64,000 nt of DNA. It comes from Myxococcales bacterium (lineage in GTDB: Bacteria > Myxococcota_A > Bradymonadia > UBA7976 > UBA1532). The notes beneath the pieces are model-generated. The model did no database searches, had not been told where the DNA came from, and was given only the letters and a program-made list of their open reading frames with translations. The DNA is taken from NCBI GenBank assembly GCA_020633555.1, contig JACKDL010000001.1:310001-374000 (forward strand), in the 5' to 3' direction. Position numbers and translations under genes: made by a program. Shown here piece after piece: positions 60,886 to 64,000 of this stretch (position 1 is its first letter; every line of letters starts with the position of its first letter).

Positions 60886-61419
60886 ATGCGCCGCCTCCTC
60901 GCCCTCGCCGTCGCCGCCGCCCTGTGCCTCCCCAGCATCGCGCTCGCCCGCTCGCCGCGGCAGCCGACGCCCTTCGACAAGGGGCGGATGCGCATCGGCA
61001 TCCAGGGCGGCACCACGTCGAGCTTCGACAACACCTACTTCGTGCTGGGCGGCGTGTTCGGGTACTTCATCGCCGACGGCCTGGAGCTGGCGCTGGGCGG
61101 GTCGATGTGGATCGGCGACGACCCCTCCATCGCCGAGCTGAGCCCCCAGGTGCGCTACGTCGTCTACCAGGTGCCCGTGGTGAAGCCCTACGCCGGGGCC
61201 TTCTATGAGCACATCTTCCTGGGCGAGGTGGGCGGCCTGGCCCTGGACGACGTGGACTCCATCGGCGCCCGGGGCGGCCTGCTGTTTCAGATCGGGCGCG
61301 CCGGCTTCCTGGGCGCCGGGGTGTCCTACGCCAGCCGGGTGAACTGCAACGAAGATCAACTGGGCGACTTCTGCGACGCCCGGCTGCTGCCCGAGATCTC
61401 CTTCTCCCTCTTCTTCTGA
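60886..61419 (+). CDS. Small outer-membrane beta-barrel-like protein
   Basis: This 177-residue product starts at ATG 60886 with a signal peptide ending in ALA. Alternating hydrophobic/polar segments (MRIGIQGGTTSSF, YFIADGLELALGGSMWIG, YAGAFYEHIFLGEVGGLAL, GAGVSYASRVN) and a terminal Phe (SFSLFF) suggest an 8-strand barrel targeted by BAM. Two Cys near the end (NCNEDQLGDFCD) may form a disulphide. The function is unknown; it resembles OmpW/OmpA-type small barrels only in pattern. Confidence 0.7.
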   Translation: MRRLLALAVAAALCLPSIALARSPRQPTPFDKGRMRIGIQGGTTSSFDNTYFVLGGVFGYFIADGLELALGGSMWIGDDPSIAELSPQVRYVVYQVPVVKPYAGAFYEHIFLGEVGGLALDDVDSIGARGGLLFQIGRAGFLGAGVSYASRVNCNEDQLGDFCDARLLPEISFSLFF

Positions 61420-61445
61420 GGCCCTCGGCCCCCCAGGAGCCCCCC

Positions 61446-62471
61446 ATGGCCCCCGTCGACCTGCGCTCCGACACGGTCACCCGCCCCAGCCCCGAGATGC
61501 GCGCCGCCATGGCCGCCGCGGAGGTGGGCGACGACGTCTTCGGTGAGGACCCCACCGTCCAGGCGCTCGAAGCCCGAGCGGCCGACTGGGTGGGCCACGA
61601 CGCCGCGCTGTTCCTGCCCAGCGGCACCATGGGCAACCAGATCGCCATGCTGGCCCATTGCCAGCGCGGCGACGACGTGGTGGTGGGTGAGGGCGCCCAC
61701 AGCGTGCTGTACGAGAGCGGCGGGGGCGGGGCGCTGGCGGGGGTCCAGTTCACGGTGTGCGGCCGCGGCGGCCACTTCAGCGCCGACGAGCTGACCGCCT
61801 GCCTCCGCAGCGAGGACCCGAGCGGTCACGTGGCGCCCACCGGCCTGGTGATGGTGGAGAACACCCACAACCGGGGCGGCGGGAAGATCATGGATCCCGA
61901 GGCCTTCGAGGCCATCAGCCTGGCTTGCCAGGGCGCGGACGTGCCCCTGCACATCGACGGTGCGCGGCTGGCCAACGCGGCGGCGGGGCTGGGCGTGCCG
62001 CCCACGGCGTGGACCGCGCGGGCCGACTCCGTGACCTTCTGCCTGTCGAAGGGGCTGGGGGCGCCGGTGGGGTCGGTGCTGTGCGGGTCCGAGGGCTTCA
62101 TCCGGCGGGCCCACCGCTACCGGAAGATGCTGGGCGGGGGGATGCGGCAGGCGGGGGTGTTGGCCGCGGCGGGCCTGCATGCGCTGGAGCATCACCTGGA
62201 TGATCTGGCCCACGACCACCGCCGGGCCCGCGCGCTGGCCGAGGCCTTGGCCGGGCTGCCCGGGGTCAGCCTTGATTCGGCGGCGGTGCAGACCAACATC
62301 GTCATCTTCACCCTGACGGGCATGACCCCCCAGGCCCTGTGCGCCGCGGTGGCGCCGGCCGTGCGGGTGCTGCCCTTTGGCCCGCAGCAGGTGCGCGCCG
62401 TGTTCCACCGCGACGTGGACGATGACGGCCTGGCCCGCGCCATCGCGGCGTTCCAACGTGCGCTGGGGTGA
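61446..62471 (+). CDS. ltaE: Low-specificity L-threonine aldolase
   Basis: This 341-residue PLP enzyme cleaves threonine or allo-threonine to glycine and acetaldehyde. DLRSDTVTRPSPEMRAAM is the family N-terminus, ENTHNRGGG is the next family motif, and the PLP Lys202 lies in LSKGLGAPVGS. HIDGARLANAA carries the Asp for the pyridine nitrogen. The length is normal. A CCAGGAG site precedes ATG 61446. Its 3' end overlaps the TPR lipoprotein start by 14 bases. Confidence 0.94.
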   Translation: MAPVDLRSDTVTRPSPEMRAAMAAAEVGDDVFGEDPTVQALEARAADWVGHDAALFLPSGTMGNQIAMLAHCQRGDDVVVGEGAHSVLYESGGGGALAGVQFTVCGRGGHFSADELTACLRSEDPSGHVAPTGLVMVENTHNRGGGKIMDPEAFEAISLACQGADVPLHIDGARLANAAAGLGVPPTAWTARADSVTFCLSKGLGAPVGSVLCGSEGFIRRAHRYRKMLGGGMRQAGVLAAAGLHALEHHLDDLAHDHRRARALAEALAGLPGVSLDSAAVQTNIVIFTLTGMTPQALCAAVAPAVRVLPFGPQQVRAVFHRDVDDDGLARAIAAFQRALG

Positions 62472-63549
62472 GGTGCTGATCCTGGCGCTCGCCTTCGCCG
62501 CCGGCTGCGGTGGGCAGGTGGGCGAGCGCGCTCGGACCCGGCGGGCGCTGGACGCGCGCTATGCCCAGGCCGAGCGGGCGCTCGCCCAAGGCCGCCTGGA
62601 TGAGGCGGCGCGGGCCTTCGAGGCGCTGGCCCGTGACGATCAACACCCAGAGGATCGCGACCTGGCGCGCTACCGGTTGGCCCGCATCGCTGAGGCGGAG
62701 GGCCGGCCCGTCGAGGCCCGGCAGCGGCTGGAGGCGCTGGTGGCCGAGGGCACGCCGGAGCGGGCGGCGCTGGCGCGGCTGCAGCTCGCGGGGCAGGGGG
62801 GCGAGCCGGCGCTGCGGGCGCTGGCCGAGGCCTTCCCCGACACCGTGGCGGCCGACAAGGCCGTGAAGCGGGTGGCCCTCGGCGCCGAGGGCGACGGGGC
62901 GGGGGACGACAGCGACCGGGCGGCCTGGCTGCAGACGCTGGCGGATCGCCACCCCGACGCGGCGGTCGCCGACAACGCCCTGTGGTGGAAGGCCCACCTC
63001 GAGATCGAGCGCCTGGGCGACCTGCCCGCGGCGCGCGCCACCCTGCGGGCGCTCATCGCGCGCTGGCCGGAGTCGGCCCTGGTGGACGACGCCTTGTGGC
63101 TGCTGGCGGCCTTGTACCGGCGGGTGGGCGCCTTCGACGAGGCGGCGCGCACCTACGAGGCGCTGCTGGACTACCGCAACGACACCAGCTTCCTGGTGGG
63201 CAGCTACCGCAGCGCGCGCCTGGACGACGCGGCCCTGTGGGCGGGGCGGGTCCGCCACCACGGGCTGCGGGACTTCGCCGGCGCGGCGGCGGCCTACGAG
63301 CGCCTGCTGGCGGACTTCGACAGCAGCGTGCTGCGGGACGATGCCCTGTGGGGGCTCGCCCAGGCTCGGGCGGCGGGGGGTGATCCGGCCGGGGCTCGGG
63401 GTGCCGTCGCCCGGCTCCTGGCGCACCACCCTGGGTCGCGGCACGCCGCGTCGGCGAGGGCGCTGGCCCAGGATCCGCGCCCCGAGGCGGCCCCCGCCGA
63501 TCCGGCCCTGCTGTGGGTGCGGCTGGGCGAGACCCTGGAGGGCCGATGA
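62458..63549 (+). CDS. TPR-repeat lipoprotein
   Basis: This 363-residue product starts at GTG 62458, which gives a short Arg-Trp followed by VLILALAFAAGC, a lipobox; GTG 62473 is an alternative. The rest is a chain of helical pairs with the A/G/Y/A/P-type TPR pattern: AQAERALAQGRLDEAARAFEAL, ALIARWPESALVDDALWLLA and AFDEAARTYEALLDY. There are about eight repeats, as in YbgF/BamD-like coordinators. It is translationally coupled (ATGA) to an MlaF-like ATPase, which suggests a role in envelope lipid or lipoprotein handling. Confidence 0.83.
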   Translation: MRWGEVLILALAFAAGCGGQVGERARTRRALDARYAQAERALAQGRLDEAARAFEALARDDQHPEDRDLARYRLARIAEAEGRPVEARQRLEALVAEGTPERAALARLQLAGQGGEPALRALAEAFPDTVAADKAVKRVALGAEGDGAGDDSDRAAWLQTLADRHPDAAVADNALWWKAHLEIERLGDLPAARATLRALIARWPESALVDDALWLLAALYRRVGAFDEAARTYEALLDYRNDTSFLVGSYRSARLDDAALWAGRVRHHGLRDFAGAAAAYERLLADFDSSVLRDDALWGLAQARAAGGDPAGARGAVARLLAHHPGSRHAASARALAQDPRPEAAPADPALLWVRLGETLEGR

Positions 63550-64000
63550 TCCGGGTGGAGGGTCTGACCCACGCCTTCGACGGTGTGCCCGCGCTGCGGG
63601 ACGTGGCGCTGCAGGTGCCCACCGGGGGCACGCTGGGGCTCATCGGGCCCGGCGGCGCGGGCAAGAGCCTGGTGCTGAAGGCCCTGTGCGGGCTGCTGCG
63701 CCCCGACGCCGGGCGCATCTGGCTCGACGACGACGAGGTCACCGCCCTGGGCGAGCGGGCGCTCATGCGGGTCCGCGCCAAGATCGGCATGGTCTTCCAG
63801 AACTACGCGCTGTTCGATTACCTGACGGTGGGCGAGAACATCGGCTTCCCGCTCACCCGCCTGGGGGACGCCTCGGCCGCCGACATCGCGGCGAAGGTGG
63901 CGCTGCGGCTGGCGCAGGTGCACCTGCCGGGGATCGAGGCGCGCTTCCCGGGCGAGCTGTCGGGCGGCATGAAGAAGCGGGTCTGCGTGGCCCGGGCCAC
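63546..64000 (+). CDS. mlaF: MlaF-like ABC transporter ATP-binding protein (partial)
   Basis: The gene starts at ATG 63546 (ATGA with the TPR lipoprotein) and is cut by the window end after 151 residues. Walker A GPGGAGKSLVLKAL, Q-loop VFQNYALFDYLTVGEN and the signature LSGGMKKRVCVARA are present. LSGGMKKRV is typical of MlaF/Ttg2A ATPases that drive phospholipid transport between membranes, and MlaE/MlaD genes would be expected beyond the edge. The GPGGAGKS loop has a Gly in place of the usual Ser/Asn (G-x-G-x-G-K-S). Confidence 0.85.
   Translation, partial: MIRVEGLTHAFDGVPALRDVALQVPTGGTLGLIGPGGAGKSLVLKALCGLLRPDAGRIWLDDDEVTALGERALMRVRAKIGMVFQNYALFDYLTVGENIGFPLTRLGDASAADIAAKVALRLAQVHLPGIEARFPGELSGGMKKRVCVARA

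Overview
The window is very GC-rich (about 70% by eye), densely packed, and has the gene style of a Myxococcota-type (former Deltaproteobacteria) genome. The evidence for that is a Ser/Thr kinase with PEGA-like repeats, several species-specific lipoproteins with Gly- or Asp-rich linkers, frequent GTG/TTG starts, and many NTGA stop-start overlaps. This placement is an inference from style, not from a marker gene. No rRNA, tRNA, insertion sequence, prophage or CRISPR array was recognised. No gene-free stretch exceeds about 300 bases.

Layout. 1-5246: a degenerate phosphodiesterase-like lipoprotein (cut by the window edge), an RsmJ-like methyltransferase, an orphan FliN/SpoA protein, an MltD-like lytic transglycosylase, a Nudix protein with a broken box and a HEAT-repeat protein. 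5325-14225: a sensor histidine kinase, then a central-metabolism run (icd, sucC, sucD, ndk, rlmN, mtnP, PfkB kinase). 14325-19713: a lipoprotein, an output-less membrane sensor, NamZ, a degenerate phosphoesterase-like protein and a NadD-DUF2520 fusion. 19694-25844: a ClpA-type unfoldase, udk, a NudL-type Nudix protein, coaBC and a family 4/5 uracil-DNA glycosylase.

25857-33642 is the most unusual block. It holds an AstD-like aldehyde dehydrogenase, a 1213-residue aminotransferase-GNAT-pseudoaminotransferase fusion, a second class III aminotransferase and CoA-transferase subunit A, all translationally coupled. Subunit B lies opposite, convergent. I read it as an amino-acid (lysine/ornithine-type) catabolic unit; the substrate is not proven.

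33742-40549 is the classic queA-tgt-yajC-secD-secF order followed by a small membrane protein and trmB. 40528-48302 holds a CPBP protease, a gluzincin-like lipoprotein, a K+ channel with TrkA domains, a TlpA-like thioredoxin, a lipoprotein with four tandem DsbA domains and a small Cys-rich secreted protein.

48433-54601: a CpaF/GspE-like protein that has lost its P-loop faces a coupled minus-strand chain gdhA - FliA-type sigma factor - sctJ - small gene - sctL - sctQ. This is part of a type III secretion (injectisome) locus without its export gate or ATPase. 54726-64000: a small protein, a PEGA kinase, a divergent sirtuin, an ABC transporter pair with a Cys-rich periplasmic insertion, a beta-barrel-like protein, threonine aldolase, a TPR lipoprotein and a truncated MlaF-like ATPase.

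A recurring theme is loss of catalytic residues in otherwise recognisable enzyme folds (the phosphodiesterase, Nudix, metallophosphoesterase, second aminotransferase domain, secretion ATPase and sirtuin). Several promoters sit so close to start codons that leaderless or near-leaderless mRNAs are predicted.
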